Assembly (NCBI GenBank): GCA_963669155.1
Contig: OZ022577.1
Coordinates: forward strand, 26,567,865 to 26,631,864
Origin: Arbacia lixula
Taxonomy: Eukaryota > Echinodermata > Echinoidea > Arbacioida > Arbaciidae
DNA: 64,000 nt
Reading direction: 5' to 3'
Below the pieces are notes generated by a model. The model saw nothing but the letters and a program-made list of their open reading frames with translations, was not told the origin of the DNA and ran no database searches. Of the stretch, positions 1 to 11,842 are shown piece after piece (the stretch's first letter is position 1; each line of letters opens with the position of its first letter). Position numbers and translations under genes: made by a program.

Positions 1-9
1 GTTTCTATA

Positions 10-290
10 GGAAATATATTTGGACTTTGTCCTTTTGATGGAGAACCGGGAAGTACCACTTTAATCAATAGTAGACTAACAAGGGTAATATCTGTGTATG
101 GGAACAGGACTACAACATGTATCTGGACTTACATCATAGGGCAATACATTAAAATGTTGACTGAACACAGGAGCTCATTTGACCAATCACTGATCAATAG
201 TAGAATAACAAGTGTAATATCCTTGTATGGAAACAGGACTACAAGACATATCTGGACTTTGTCCTTGCAATGGAGAACCGCAAAGAGCCG
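10..290 (+). repeat. Decayed tandem duplication of a PPP2R3C intron/exon border
   Basis: Three partial copies of the same intron-exon border follow one another. A copy of the exon start lies at about 10-57. A second copy at about 61-137 carries the intron tail (AATCAATAGTAGA) and the exon start (GGACTACAACATGTATCTGG). The third copy, at about 190-290, is the functional exon. The second and third are offset by about 130 bases. Only the third keeps the conserved protein reading, so the first two are read as pseudo-exon relics. What lies before position 1 cannot be seen. Confidence 0.7.
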
Positions 291-1471
291 CAGGCCCAGC
301 AGTACTTCTTCAGACTGTTGGATGTCCAGAACAGAGGCTACCTCAATGTCTTTGCTCTCAATTTCTTCTTTAGGGTAAGTGCATGGAAGTTGTGAGCATT
401 TATTTCTTCTCTTCCATCCTTCCTAGGTATTCCTTTTTCCTGCTTGCTGTCCTTTACAGTCACAGATCAAGCAATCTTATTCATGCAACGGGTGACTGTA
501 AAAAACAACTTTTAACTATAATGCTTATTGTCTATACTACTTCTCATTAAATGAATGATTGTTGTTCAAAAATTTTGGAAGTGCTTCTTTGTCGTATGAT
601 TTCGTGTTCAATTCATTTAATCGTTGAATATGGCTAGAATGGACAGATTTGATATCCTGTTACATGAAAATTGAAATATATGTTAATTTCCAAATGGATG
701 AAAAACAATGCACTCCTTCAGTTACAGTTAAAAAGTTCATAAGGTATTGGTGATTTCTACAGTTGTACCTCAAGGTTGTTTTTCCATTCTCACAAAATAA
801 TAGATCATTATTGTATAACAAGGAATGTTTTATTTATTGTCAAATATATGCATTAAAGATCTATGCAATGCTATTTTCTTGTCTCATTGGTTTTATAATG
901 TTGAGTTAAACCTACCGGAAGTAGAAGTCCTAATCCTGTCAGTGTCTGTGTCTTCCTGGTTTTCTTTGTAATAACAGGCCATTCAGGAGCAGATGCGCTC
1001 CCATGGTCAAGAGCCGGTGTCGTTTGCTGACGTGAAGGATGAGATCTTTGACATGGTCAAGCCCGCTGACCCTCTGCACATTGCTCTGCAGGACCTCATT
1101 AATAGGTAGGTCAATTTTGAGTTTGTGATGATGATAATGAATAATTGTCCATTAGTACAACAAGAAGTGGTTGTTAAGTGTTGTATTAATGATAAAACTA
1201 CGGTAATGGAAGTCGTAATATTGTTGTAGAAACACAAGTTAAAGTAACTGTTCTCCCAAAATTTGATGTTTGGCATCCTTATTGTGACTTACATAAGAGC
1301 CTTGTATAGACTACCAGTCCTGAATTGTTTTTCCTCCTCCTTGATGTTTACAGTAACCATGGTGAGACTGTCATCAGCATCCTGATTGATCTGAATGGTT
1401 TCTGGACATATGAGAACCGGGAAGTCCTCATGGCGGAGAACAACTCCCAGGACGATGATCACGACATCTAG
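237..1471 (+). CDS. PPP2R3C: PPP2R3C, PP2A regulatory subunit B''-gamma (C-terminal 127 aa, 5' part outside window)
   Basis: The last three coding exons are 237-374, 978-1105 and 1354-1471, all with GT-AG borders; the TAG stop is 1469-1471. They encode 127 residues that I recognise as the C-terminus of the G5PR/PPP2R3C family: DYKTYLDFVLAMENRKEP, then GYLNVFALNFFFR, the near-invariant VKDEIFDMVKP, and ILIDLNGFWTYENRE near the end. The family binds the PP2A scaffold/catalytic core (and PP5) and directs phosphatase activity; these residues belong to its Ca-binding-like C-terminal half. The acidic tail (SQDDDHDI) matches the acidic end of vertebrate homologues. Exon phases are 0, 2 and end. The first two thirds of the protein (about 450 aa in vertebrates) lie upstream of the window. 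The 3' UTR is long, to about 3450, and contains a SINE and a hairpin repeat. Confidence 0.95.
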
Positions 1472-2218
1472 CGTAGAGGGCAGCATATCTGTGATGTGAC
1501 CATCTTGCCTTGAAGAAAGCTGAGATGTCTAGTCTTCAATATGCTTGTTAATTAGCATAGTTGTTTGACCTATGTGAACTGATTGCCTACTCAGAGAATG
1601 CAGTTCTTCTTTCTTGTCCATCAAGTGTCTCGTCTGTCTTGCTCTGCCACAGTGAAATGCTTTCTTGTTGGCAAAGAGAAAGTGAGATAGTTTAGATAGA
1701 TGATAATGGTGATGACAGAATGAGGGTACGATGGTGTCCAGTTTTCAGCCGTATGATGTCGACGCTTCTTCCATGTGGTGTAGATAAGTGTTTCAGGATA
1801 TCCTCTATTGATATCCTTTATACTAAAAGCTATTTTGACGTCATAAGCTTCCCACTTTAAGAGTAATGAAACCAATAGCAAAGATAAATCATGCTCGCAT
1901 AGTCCCTTGTTATGACAGTCCTTTAGAAGGACATTGTGATGTATCAAAGAGGGCAGTATTTGCATCATGTGACCATCTTATTGTGAAGGAGCCTGTGATA
2001 CTCGTGGGTTGATATGCTTATTGATCAGGTTGGTGGTATCTGTACCAATGGGTAATGATGTCCGGCATTAACCAATACCGGTAGAACAAAAGACGCTTCA
2101 AACCCGAGGTATTAGAACCTTACTACGAAGTAACAAAATAAGATATGAAGCGGGTGTAAGAGATGTTGAAGAGGTTGTACACCATCCTCTTTTCACCTCA
2201 GGCAATTCCCCAAAATTG

Positions 2219-2370
2219 TGTTGTGGTAAAGTGGTTGTGAACTGCAAATTAAGATCTTAAGGTTCGAGGTTCAAGTCCACCTATGACATTTGTGTCCTTC
2301 AGCAAGATCTTTATCGATATAAATCGGTATAAATGGGTAGCTGGTAGGAGGTGGACGTTTAGGTGAATGA
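2219..2370 (+). mobile_element. tRNA-derived SINE in the PPP2R3C 3' UTR
   Basis: A Pol III A box (TGGTAAAGTGG, 2224-2234) and a B box (GGTTCAAGTCC, 2268-2278) are 44 bases apart, as in tRNA genes. A non-tRNA body follows (CTTCAGCAAGATC, then AAATGGGTAGCTGGTAGG), typical of invertebrate SINEs. There is no intact tRNA cloverleaf, so this is a retroposed copy and not a tRNA gene. The 3' limit is uncertain and could run to about 2510. Confidence 0.65.
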
Positions 2371-2829
2371 TCTGGATCCAACACAGATATTGTGCAGCTG
2401 GTAAGGAAGGGACACTAGCCAAGGAAGTGGAGATGATGCACATATGTATGCATGATACGTTCATGTATCCAGCTACCAGGGTTATGATTGTAACATTCCC
2501 TTCAATTCTGTCTACCGAGTCCACAATAGGACAGACAGTCTACACCATTAAAACAAATATTATTACTGATACAAGTGAAGGGGATCACCTGCTTTCAGCT
2601 TGTGTCTGAGTAAATCTGCTAGCCTGTGTTGGATCACCTGTGTTCTCCATGGTGTCCAATTTTGACACATTTTCCGACCATCTTCCTTGCAGCTGAATGT
2701 GCATCTGGCTGGTAGTATCTTCGTAGGAGATTTGAGAAGTGGAATATGAATTATTCTATCGTTCCAGAATACTCATTAATCTGTCTTAGAAAGAGATCAG
2801 TAGCCAGCTTCCCATGGGTAGAATGACCT

Positions 2830-2917
2830 GGGTCCTGTCTTATAAACAATTGTGATTGATCGCAACTTGACTTGCAATTGAATCAAATCAACCGCAACTC
2901 TTTATATGACAGGACCC
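2830..2917. repeat. 88-bp hairpin repeat (MITE-like)
   Basis: GGGTCCTGTCTTATAAA at 2830-2846 is mirrored, with one mismatch, by its inverse at 2901-2917. The intervening bases continue the pairing imperfectly (ATTGTGATTGATC against GGTTGATTTGATT). It is a small non-coding palindrome inside the transcribed 3' UTR; no clear target duplication is visible. Confidence 0.6.
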
Positions 2918-3438
2918 ATGTGCTGGGCTCCCATCATAGGTAGAGCTACCTTAGGCCAATCCATGTGTACCTAAAACTTGCAGTGAACGAATGTCACATT
3001 TGGGATCCAGTTTTTTGATGGGGCTTTTCATCTTGTCTATCTTGTTATGGGGGTAAGTAATCTAGTTCTATGTATATTCCATTTGGGTCCATCCTTATTT
3101 CCGTAGTCCTAGCTGGTTTCAGTCTTTTTTGGCTGTCCTTCATCCTGTTCTAGGTTTATTTTAGTTGGGTCTAACTCTGTTCCTTTATTTCAAGAAGAGA
3201 AGACACTTGTGTATGTATCTCATATAAGTATCATAGGATTTTAGCCAGGAAGAGATGCATCAACCATTCATTCAAACTTGCCAGAATGTGAAATGCAAGT
3301 TTACCGTAAACTATTATTTGTATTTTTGTTGATTATGTATTTGTACAAATGTATGATAGTGCACATATTATTTATTTTTGCTATTACTAGTGTGTAAAAA
3401 GTCCAATGCTAGTATTGATATCTGGCTGATATTTGATT

Positions 3439-3444
3439 AATAAA
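3439..3444 (+). terminator. Poly(A) signal of PPP2R3C (likely)
   Basis: AATAAA lies at the end of an AT-rich stretch about 2 kb after the stop codon, followed by TTTAAACG. It is the first convincing canonical signal downstream and closes the long 3' UTR. Earlier cleavage cannot be excluded. Confidence 0.45.
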
Positions 3445-3489
3445 AGATTTAAACGTTAAAATGCAGTGGACTACAGTGTATATTGTTGA

Positions 3490-3805
3490 ATTTATATGAT
3501 TGATTGAATGAGTGAGTGAGTGAGTGATTTATGTATTGAATGAGTGAGTGAGCGTGTGATTGAGTGATTTATTTGTGGGGCGTGTGGGTGAGAGATGTAT
3601 TGAGTGAGTGATTGATTTATTGAGTGGGTGAGGGAGGGATTGAGTGAGGGGTTGGGTGAGTTATGTAGTGAGTGAGTGAGGGAGTTAGTGATTTAAGTAG
3701 TGAGTGAGTGAGGGAGGGAGGGATTTAGTGATTTATGTATCAAGTGAGGGAGAGAGTGAGGGAGTGATTGAGTGATGGACTGAGTGAGTGAGTGAGCGAG
3801 GGATG
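3490..3805 (+). repeat. TGAG-type minisatellite
   Basis: Over 300 bases of degenerate GAGTGAGTGATT / GAGGGAGG units, about 4-16 bases each. It lies in the intergenic space between PPP2R3C and GPX1 and has no coding potential. Confidence 0.85.
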
Positions 3806-3969
3806 GAGTACACAGCGTACATAGTGGCAAGTAGGTCCAGGGTTAATAGCTCTATGGTTAATGTCAAGGTACATTCACACTCGTGCGATGGCATGATCCC
3901 CCAAAATCAGCAATGGAGTCCTGGCTGGAGGATTCTCTGTGCAGGATATCATCAGTGCTGAAATGCATT

Positions 3970-4461
3970 GGGGGGGGGGGGGGGGGGGGGGGTGGCTCAA
4001 TTATCCCTTTCTGTGCAAAAACGAAGTATCGCTATATACAGGAATTATGTGCATTAATATATACGTAGGCCTACATGATGGCACCTAACGAGCACATGAT
4101 GGCATGTAACGGAAAAAAAAAATCAGTATTATATGTTATGTCATTGGATCTGCTGAGATTCTGACTCCTCTATACGCCCTATAACTCATGTCCAAAATCA
4201 TAATTTTGATGAAAGAATTGCCCGAACTAAAATGGTTATTCCTGTCTAATTGTATAGAGTTAGAACTCTGCACTCAGTTTCAAATTCGGGCTGATATTAA
4301 CGCGTCTAGAACCAATGCTGTGCATTTGCTCTACCGAATGCTGCACTTATGTACTAGTGTTTGTCCCATCCCGCCCCCGCCGGTGCGCACCCCACCCCTG
4401 CATTACCTGCACCTGCGTGCCACTCGCAGAGAGGTAAGTAGGGGTGGGGGGGGGGGGGGGG
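3970..4461 (+). repeat. Two long G homopolymer tracts upstream of GPX1
   Basis: A run of more than 20 G (3970-3992) and a second interrupted G run (4439-4461) flank otherwise unremarkable DNA about 0.3-0.8 kb before the GPX1 start. They could form G-quadruplexes. ORFs crossing them are poly-Gly artefacts. Confidence 0.8.
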
Positions 4462-4791
4462 TGCAGCTGCGGGCGGGCTGGCTGTTGACACACCCTCTGG
4501 TAATAAGGTGTAAGTACAATCCAGATGGAAGTGTAGATGTTTCCTGAATAAACATTTACCGGTTTGTCAACATTACGCAATGTAGAGTGGTTTTATAACC
4601 ATGACAATGCTGCATTTTTAAGGGTAACCAGCTGCATGGGCACAAAGGATGAGATGTACATGTACCACTACATTGGCTACATTGCATCAGATTCAATACC
4701 AACGCGGTTCACATTTTAGCGATCTGCAGCTCGCGTCTTCTTACGACTACGAACACTTATCTCCCGATAAACGTCAAATCCAACAATAACC

Positions 4792-6609
4792 ATGTCTAGA
4801 TCTCTTCTGATCCCCTTAATTCGTAGAATGTCTTCTACAGGAGGCAAATCACCGACAATCTACGGGTTCTCTGCGAAAAATCTTGCAGGAGAGGATGTTT
4901 CAATGTCGCAATACAGCGGGCGCGTGTGTATGATCATCAACGTAGCATCTCTCTGAGGCACAACAAGCCGGGACTACCGGCAGCTCAACGAGCTAGCGGA
5001 CCGTTACGGATCCAGCGGCTTGGAGATCATTGCGTTCCCTTGCAACCAGTTTGGACATCAGGTATGTAGCTGAAGGGGGCGAGGAACCTGAGTTGTACTA
5101 ACTGATTTCATTTCTTGCGAGTTGCCGAGCTTTACGAAGTTGAATAAATTGAATATACATGTACATGTACAAGTATATTGTTGCTTATGCCACAGGTGTT
5201 TTCTCCTTCAGGGGTAAGGGTTGTTTTGTATTATACCGGTACTATTAATTATGAATAGCCTCTTTTCACTATTTCTTTACAGGTTTCACGGTTTTTACTC
5301 TTTGTTGAAATTTAGGGCTAGGGAGAACATGCACAACATTTATTTATGGCCTGAGTTTCCTATTTTGGGCTTGTATAATTCTTATGGAAGGCCCGGATGG
5401 AAGGGTGCAATTATTGTTCAATTGTCAATCGTGTGATGGGTGTCACATATTACTCTTCTAATTGTAACAAATGCTTGAAATCACTGTGGTATTTTTGCAG
5501 GAGAACTGCAAGAACGATGAGATTCTGGCTTCCCTGAAGTATGTCAGACCAGGCAGCGGATACGAGCCAAAGTAAGTAATCCAATCAGATTGACAATGTG
5601 TTTATAATACTACTGCATTAGAGATAGATAAGGCATACTGTACATTACATCATATTAGCAGAAATGCTTTGGGTTGGCAAGTTTGTTGTAGATAGTGCCT
5701 GGTTCTATCATGTCTCTTTTCATATAATGTGGAAGTGAGAGCAGCTTTCTGCTTTCAGTGCATCCTCGCGTCATTGCTTCAATTAAGTGAAGCAATTTGA
5801 AGTGACTTTGATTCATGGTTTCACAATGGCCTGTGTATGGGCCAATGGTTGTGTGATCAGATAGTCTGTTTTGAAATAACTTGTGATTGTGAATATTTGT
5901 TATGGAATATCAATGAGATGCAACATGAGAATGTTTGGACATGATTAGAAAAGGCTCGTACACCCTGCTGAGTTTGAAATAAAGAGCTGAGAGATGAAAG
6001 TATACATGTTCTAGCAATTACATGTAACTTCCTTTGGATAAAGAGAGAGGGAGAGAGAGAGAGAGAGACATAACAAGAGTGAGGGAGAAAGAGAGAGAAT
6101 AAAGAAATGTGGACACTGGTCTCCACAATAAAAGATACATGTATTGTGTTTATGGCCCGTCTTATATTGTCTTTATTTTAGGGATGCGGAGTTCTGATTT
6201 GAAGCCCATGTGTATTGGGCACCTGCTAGTGTCCAGCCATATATACTAGTATTGCATTACGAATGTTAATCCAACAGCTTGCAGCAGTTTGATGTAATTG
6301 CTCATAATGTTCATAATTTCCCCCTGCAGGTTTCCCATCTTCTCCAAAGTCACTGTGAACGGAACGGACACGCACCCCCTCTACGCCTTCCTCAAGGAGG
6401 CGCTCCCATACCCCTCAGACCTTGAGGAGGGGGCGGGGGCAGTGCTCATGGGAGACCCAAAGGGGATCATCTGGAGCCCGGTCAGGCGCAATGACATCAG
6501 CTGGAACTTCGAGAAGTTTCTGGTGGGGAAGGATGGCGTGCCTTTCAAGAGGTTCAGCCCGAAGCTTCCCCCTGCAGAGATGGACGTTGACATAGAGACA
6601 TTGCTTTAG
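4792..6609 (+). CDS. GPX1: GPX1-type selenoprotein glutathione peroxidase (Sec encoded by TGA)
   Basis: Reduces hydrogen peroxide and organic peroxides with glutathione. Exons are 4792-5061, 5501-5571 and 6330-6609 (TAG 6607-6609), giving 206 residues. An in-frame TGA at 4954-4956 (codon 55) sits in the family motif NVASL-U-GTT, so it is read as selenocysteine; a SECIS element in the 3' UTR supports this. The rest of the catalytic tetrad is present: Gln in PCNQFGHQ, and Trp-Asn in [10 protein letters not shown]. The loop [13 protein letters not shown] and the [13 protein letters not shown] segment are kept. GPX4 lacks this loop, which points to the tetrameric GPX1/2 class. The N-terminus before the fold ([15 protein letters not shown]) is basic and hydrophobic, a possible mitochondrial presequence. 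Met13 could start a cytosolic form. GPX1 and GPX2 cannot be separated with certainty. Confidence 0.95.
6036..6100 (+). repeat. GA microsatellite in GPX1 intron 2
   Basis: Imperfect (GA)n within the 758-base second intron of the peroxidase gene; no coding role. Confidence 0.85.
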
Positions 6610-7770
6610 AATCTACTTAGAGTAAAATAAAAGGACAAAACACTGAAAATGAATTGTATTGAATCAGAACAGGCAAATCAGAAAACCTCAATGGTAAAAT
6701 ATTGAGCAAAATCAGACATAATTTTAGGAAGATGTGAATAAATTGTTGAAAATCAAATTAATCATGGATTACTGGCACTAACTCTGATTCCATCTTCCAT
6801 GGGCAACTCCATCAGTCCAAAATTACAAAGTGTATAGAATTGTCATAGTTCTTGTGTACCATGTGTAAACAAGCAACACCAAGATCATCACTCGTCTACC
6901 TCCGTTTTAGAGAGCAACCTTTCAAAGCAAACAATTATGATTTTCCTCAGACTTTTGCTAATTTGTTTCTCTTATTGATCTGCATGTATTCAAGGCAACT
7001 TATAGGGATTTTATTTCCTCATAAAACACTAGCAGCATTTGAACAGGAAACTGTATGGCCACTCGTGTCATTGTAAGCAATATTGATCAGTATTCATCCA
7101 TAACTGGTGCATGATATTTTTATTGTTAACTTATGGTCAATCATCAGCTGTTACCAAATACCTCTGCATAAATTATGGCATATACATATACTGTACCACA
7201 TTTTGATTTTATAGAATACATGTAGTATTACATAATGTGTGAGTACTGACTAAAGATGCTATACAGTACTATGTTTGTGCTAGGACAATTATTAATTATG
7301 ATTTATTTTGGAATATCGTGCAATGTGCCTCTCATTGTGACATATACCTTGTATAACTGCATGATTTGTATCTGTTCCTTATTAGCAAGTATCACACTCT
7401 TTGCAGAAAATGAGAACATGCTGAATTTGTCACTGCTCTTGCAAGTGTTAATTTCATACGGTAGGAACACCATGTGCAAACTTATGTGGCCAAAGAATAC
7501 TGATTCCAAACTGTGTTGTGGGCAAAATGCACGTTTCACACATTATAAATGTGACACAACTGACAATTTCGACATCAAAAAAAATCAGCAAGATATCAGT
7601 CCTGTGTCCGTGATATAATCATTAGTTTTCATATGATGTACTTATGGTGCCATGTTGTACTCTTTGCATTATTGTAGCTCGTATGTCATTGGTGTATTAG
7701 CCCACCTACAAAGACATAATTGTGGTGAATATGTGCACCCGTTTCTTTTCATTATGCTCCTTATCTAGTT

Positions 7771-7845
7771 TATTCTCGTCTATGAAGGCATTGTGGAAAA
7801 CTCTTTATTGGAGAAATCAGTGCCGGATGCTCCAGAGAAGAAAAC
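7771..7845 (+). promoter_or_regulatory. SECIS element (form 2) of GPX1
   Basis: The core ATGA is at 7782-7785. A 7-bp helix follows: GGCATTG (7787-7793) pairs with CAGTGCC (7818-7824, one G-U). AAAA at 7797-7800 starts 11 bases after ATGA, the usual place of the unpaired apical adenines. The partner GGA (7825-7827) closes the non-Watson-Crick quartet. CTC (7801-7803) can pair with GAG (7811-7813) to form the extra mini-stem of form-2 SECIS. Below the core, TTCTC (7773-7777) can pair with GAGAA (7835-7839). It lies about 1.17 kb after the stop and 100 bases before the poly(A) signal. In the family this element recruits SECIS-binding factors to recode the TGA. Confidence 0.85.
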
Positions 7846-7926
7846 TGCGTAACACATAGGGAGTATTTCAAAAAGAAAGAGTGCACTATTTTGTTATTAA
7901 GAACAGCGTTATTATCGGTCTCCGAC

Positions 7927-7932
7927 AATAAA
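7927..7932 (+). terminator. Poly(A) signal of GPX1
   Basis: AATAAA about 100 bases after the SECIS element, so the SECIS is retained in the mRNA, giving a 3' UTR of about 1.35 kb. Confidence 0.7.
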
Positions 7933-8528
7933 GTGAAGTTCATGAAAAAAAAGTTTTCTTGTAAATTATTGTGTGCACATATTTAGATAAGATTTGATCT
8001 ACCAAATACATGGATATTAGTTGTACATCCATGTGAAGCAGTATTTCCAGAAATATTTCCTTTTTTATGACATATCGCAGAAAGAAGGCAGGGAAATGTA
8101 TGCAGTTAAAAAATACAACTAACTGGTAAGTGGTAACATAAATGAATAAAACTGTGGCTCATGAGTTAAGATAATCAAACAGAGAGAAGGGAAAGGATAA
8201 CATGAGGTATTATCATTGGCGGGCAGCATCTGGAATAAACGAGGGAGGGGGCCGGAAGAGGAGAAAAATCGGAAGAATGAACGGACGGGAAAGAGGAAAT
8301 TATGAGAAGAGAGCGAGGCGAGGATAAGTGTAAGTTCAAGCCACATATTATCAGCCCGAAATCGTGGAACTATTTCCAATCAGTACAGATGTGTACTTTT
8401 ATTCCATTGGCACATTATCATGGATCATACAATCTCCAGTATGAGTTGGAATGCATACCATAACGAAAACAAAGTACAGTGTACAATAAAATCAATTAAG
8501 TATTGAATGAATATTGTCGTTTGCAATA

Positions 8529-8620
8529 CGCTCCTCCCCCACCCCCCCCCCCCAACTCTCCCTCATACACACACACACGCACACCCCGACACACACACAC
8601 ACACACACACACACACAACA
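8529..8620 (+). repeat. C run plus (CA)n microsatellite
   Basis: CCCC-rich stretch followed by CACACA repeats. The surrounding 8.0-9.1 kb is AT-rich DNA in which I see no gene. Confidence 0.85.
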
Positions 8621-9189
8621 CATTATGGTGCATCCACTCTTTCATTTGTCTGTCGCCGTTTAGTTTGCCGCTTATGCTATATCTGTATTGAGATAAATTA
8701 ATAAAGAAATTATAGAAAATAATGAGAATTACTACACTTTGTATTTAATGTAGTTAATCAAACAGTAGTATTGATAATGTAATCAGGACAACATTATGTA
8801 TAAAGTGTAATTTTCAGTCAGTGTAATTCGTTTCAAGATTATAATTATGTACAATGATTCATCATAAATGTCATGATTATGCTAATTGCGAATCTGAAAT
8901 TGACAACTTGTAAGATGAAACAGATACATTATCATGATACAAAATAAAACTTCAAAAGAAATAACCTATAGAATAATATCAAACATTAGCTTAGAATAAA
9001 TCATAAACACACGCTTATCATAAGCAGATAAACACTGAATAATAGATATTATCTTAGTTACATTTTCATGATAATGATGAAGTGAACGGTAGCATGGTGG
9101 TACGACAAATAATTATGATTTTAAATGCATTCATAGAAATCGGATGGAAACGGCACTTACAGACATGTTCTTGCCAAACATGACATGCG

Positions 9190-9224
<35 letters not shown>

Positions 9225-9240
9225 CCCGTCTCTCTCTCCC

Positions 9241-9281
<41 letters not shown>

Positions 9282-9462
9282 TCTCTCTCTCTGTCTCTCT
9301 CTCTCTCTCTCCCTCTCTCTCTCTTCTCTCTCTTTCTCTAATTCTCTCGCTCTCTCTCTCTCTCTTTTACTCCCCCCTCTACTCTTTTTCACGAAAATGA
9401 CTTTTTACTCCTCACATCTCTCCCCCCCCCCTCTCTCTCTCTTTTATTCCACCCCCTACTCT
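9190..9462 (+). repeat. CT-rich microsatellite tract
   Basis: About 270 bases of (CT)n with short C runs. All ORFs on either strand here (Ser/Leu or Arg/Glu repeats) are composition artefacts. Confidence 0.9.
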
Positions 9463-9946
9463 ATTTTGTTTTTCTTTCCCACCACTGTCTCCTTAGCTAT
9501 TACACCGGCCATCATTGTCCTCATCCACCCTACCCCTGCACAATCAAAGAATATTATTAATATGATTTCCAGACTGTTTTTTCTAATACATCCACCATGA
9601 CCACATGTAAAGAATTATTTCCATACGTTTGAATGGAAGGGCATTCTGAAGTAATGTTCCATCTTGTAAATGAATGAAATGCCGGCCGATATACATGAGA
9701 TTGCATTTTCAAATCAAGTTGGTTCCAAGATTTTTGTCCGACTAGTTTTTCAATCATTTACAGGATATGGATCATGCTGTTATTACTACTGCATGTTCTA
9801 GGTGTATACATGTCGTATACATGTCTATAAGATTTCTTGCCCGGTAAGCAGTAGATTTCAAGATTTTGGGCCGTCTAGTTTGTCATTCATTTGCACTACA
9901 TGATGGAACACAAAAAATAGGTCTTGCAGACTTGAAGTCCTGACAA

Positions 9947-10673
9947 CAGGGATGTGTTATGGAAGGATAGGAAGCAACTTTCTTTCTTTGAACCCATGTG
10001 CCAAGCCGCTGAAAAGTTATGGTGTTCTCAACAGGTGCTGTTCAGGTGTTTGAACAATTATGAGCATGATTGTGTGGCAACGGTTTCTCAGAGAGAACAA
10101 AAGAAATGTACAGTCTCATTTCGCTTGTCCCATTCTGTTAATGACATTAATACTTCCATGAGGACAACACGTATCAGCAAACACAAACAAACAAGTTTTT
10201 CAAGTAAAATATCTCTGCTTCACGCAAACACACACAAACGCCGTTAATGATAACACACAGCTTAATATATCATTTTGAGGGTGGTTGAATCTCCCAAATG
10301 CACAAGTTGTCGGAAAGTGGAGAAATTGGTCAATTTTGTAATTAATACAAATGGCTCATATGTCCGATTTTTAATGATTCCTCAATACTTTTCGAAACAA
10401 AAGCAGAGTATTAGGATCTGTCATTATCTGCCGTTAACTTCCTTATAGTTTGCAAACGAATTTGTCAAAAACAAAACGTCTACAGACAAATGGAAAATTA
10501 AAGAAATTTCTTTTCGAGTTGACATCAGCTAAATGTCGGCTCGGCACATAGAATATCAAAGCATTGTCATGATTATGGAATTCTTTTGACATTCATGAGC
10601 ACGCTTTAGAACCCATACAGATGTTTGAATGTATTATGCTCGAGTTTCCACTCCTTTGTATAACACTTTCCTG
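9947..10673 (+). mobile_element. hAT-like MITE, copy A (727 bp)
   Basis: Begins CAGGGATGTGTTA and ends TAACACTTTCCTG, an imperfect terminal inverted repeat. The interior matches copies B (16529), C (18645) and D (61465) along its whole length; for example ATGATTGTGTGGCAACG and GAACAAAAGAAATG are shared. Copy A resembles C most closely. The flanks CTGACAA / CTCGCAA look like a worn 7-8 bp target duplication. There is no transposase ORF, so it is non-autonomous. Confidence 0.8.
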
Positions 10674-11140
10674 CTCGCAACAAGATTTTCTGGCATGATC
10701 ATAATTAACATAAAGTACATTTGCATATTCAAATTAACTAAAAAAGAAACAATATAAATAAAAAGAATGGAGCAGGCCAAAGCAAATGTAGGAACCCTAT
10801 TTACCAAATCAACCAATAAAAGCAAGAAGGATGATGATGGGTAAATGATCTGGGTGATTATGTAATCAAGAATGTTCAACAAAAGAGCCGGATGTGAGGA
10901 TGGAATGAGTGAGCACATCTGAAGTGGAAAGGAATGATCATAGAAGTAGGATACTTACTGATTAGATGAATACGAACATAATTCCAAATAGAACTGAACT
11001 AAATATCCAACGTATTTGAAAAGAGAATTAAAAATCCTCCATACGGTAGGATTCTTGACTGACAATTTAAAAGAAAGGTGGTCAAGAAGTGCGTTGAGGT
11101 AGCGTGTTTCTTATGAATTCATTTGTATTCTGGAAGTCAC

Positions 11141-11141
<1 letters not shown>

Positions 11142-11173
<32 letters not shown>

Positions 11174-11190
11174 CACACACATACGCACAC
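11142..11190 (+). repeat. (CA)n microsatellite
   Basis: CACACA repeat with scattered substitutions, in gene-free DNA between 10.7 and 11.8 kb. Confidence 0.85.
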
Positions 11191-11842
11191 ACGTGTGTGT
11201 AAAGCACATGTTGTTAGGTTTCTGTTGTGAGAGAGTATTTTGTATATGTAAACTCTAAGCGTATTTGTGAAACGCAAATTAACATGTCTAGCCAGCCTGT
11301 AAGCCTTCTTACACCTTTTCTCTTCAATTCAAAGTAAAAGAAACAGTGAACCAATTAATACATTTTGTTTTATCTAATATATGTTCTTATGTCTTTTACA
11401 AAGTTGTTTAAACTTATTGTTTGTTCTTTAAATAGCCAGGAGAGATGCGATTTAACACCTGTCTGTTTACTCTAAACCAATGGAATGATTTTTACAGTAA
11501 TTTTTACTAGTAATCAAGCGGTGATAAACGTTGTCAGCTTGTCACAAAATTGAGATGGCATAAATTGACCAATGGGATGAACCTGTGCCTCTCTTACAAG
11601 CAATTCTAGCATTTTACTTTCCAGCATTCTTCATTTATATACAATCCCTTAGAATCCTAACAAGCATGTGCCTACCCCTGAGACTCCCGCTGTTGATTCA
11701 AGAATCCTTGACCTTAAAATAACAGGGTTGTACAATACTCTAATTATTACAATGGCCTCACGTTGCTGAAATCGATTATATCGATTACAAACAAAATTAC
11801 TAGAGCAAACCGCCTACGAATATCGAGCATAATATCTTCCTC

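Noticed and set aside
94-378. 94-aa ORF at the window start
   Set aside because: Off-frame reading across the duplicated intron/exon borders; the true PPP2R3C frame is shifted and starts at 237.
4954-4956. In-frame TGA in the glutathione peroxidase exon as a disabling stop
   Set aside because: It falls exactly at the catalytic selenocysteine of the NVASLUGTT motif, the frame continues intact and a SECIS is present downstream.
9066-9600. Arg/Glu and Ser/Leu ORFs on both strands
   Set aside because: Frames of the CT microsatellite.
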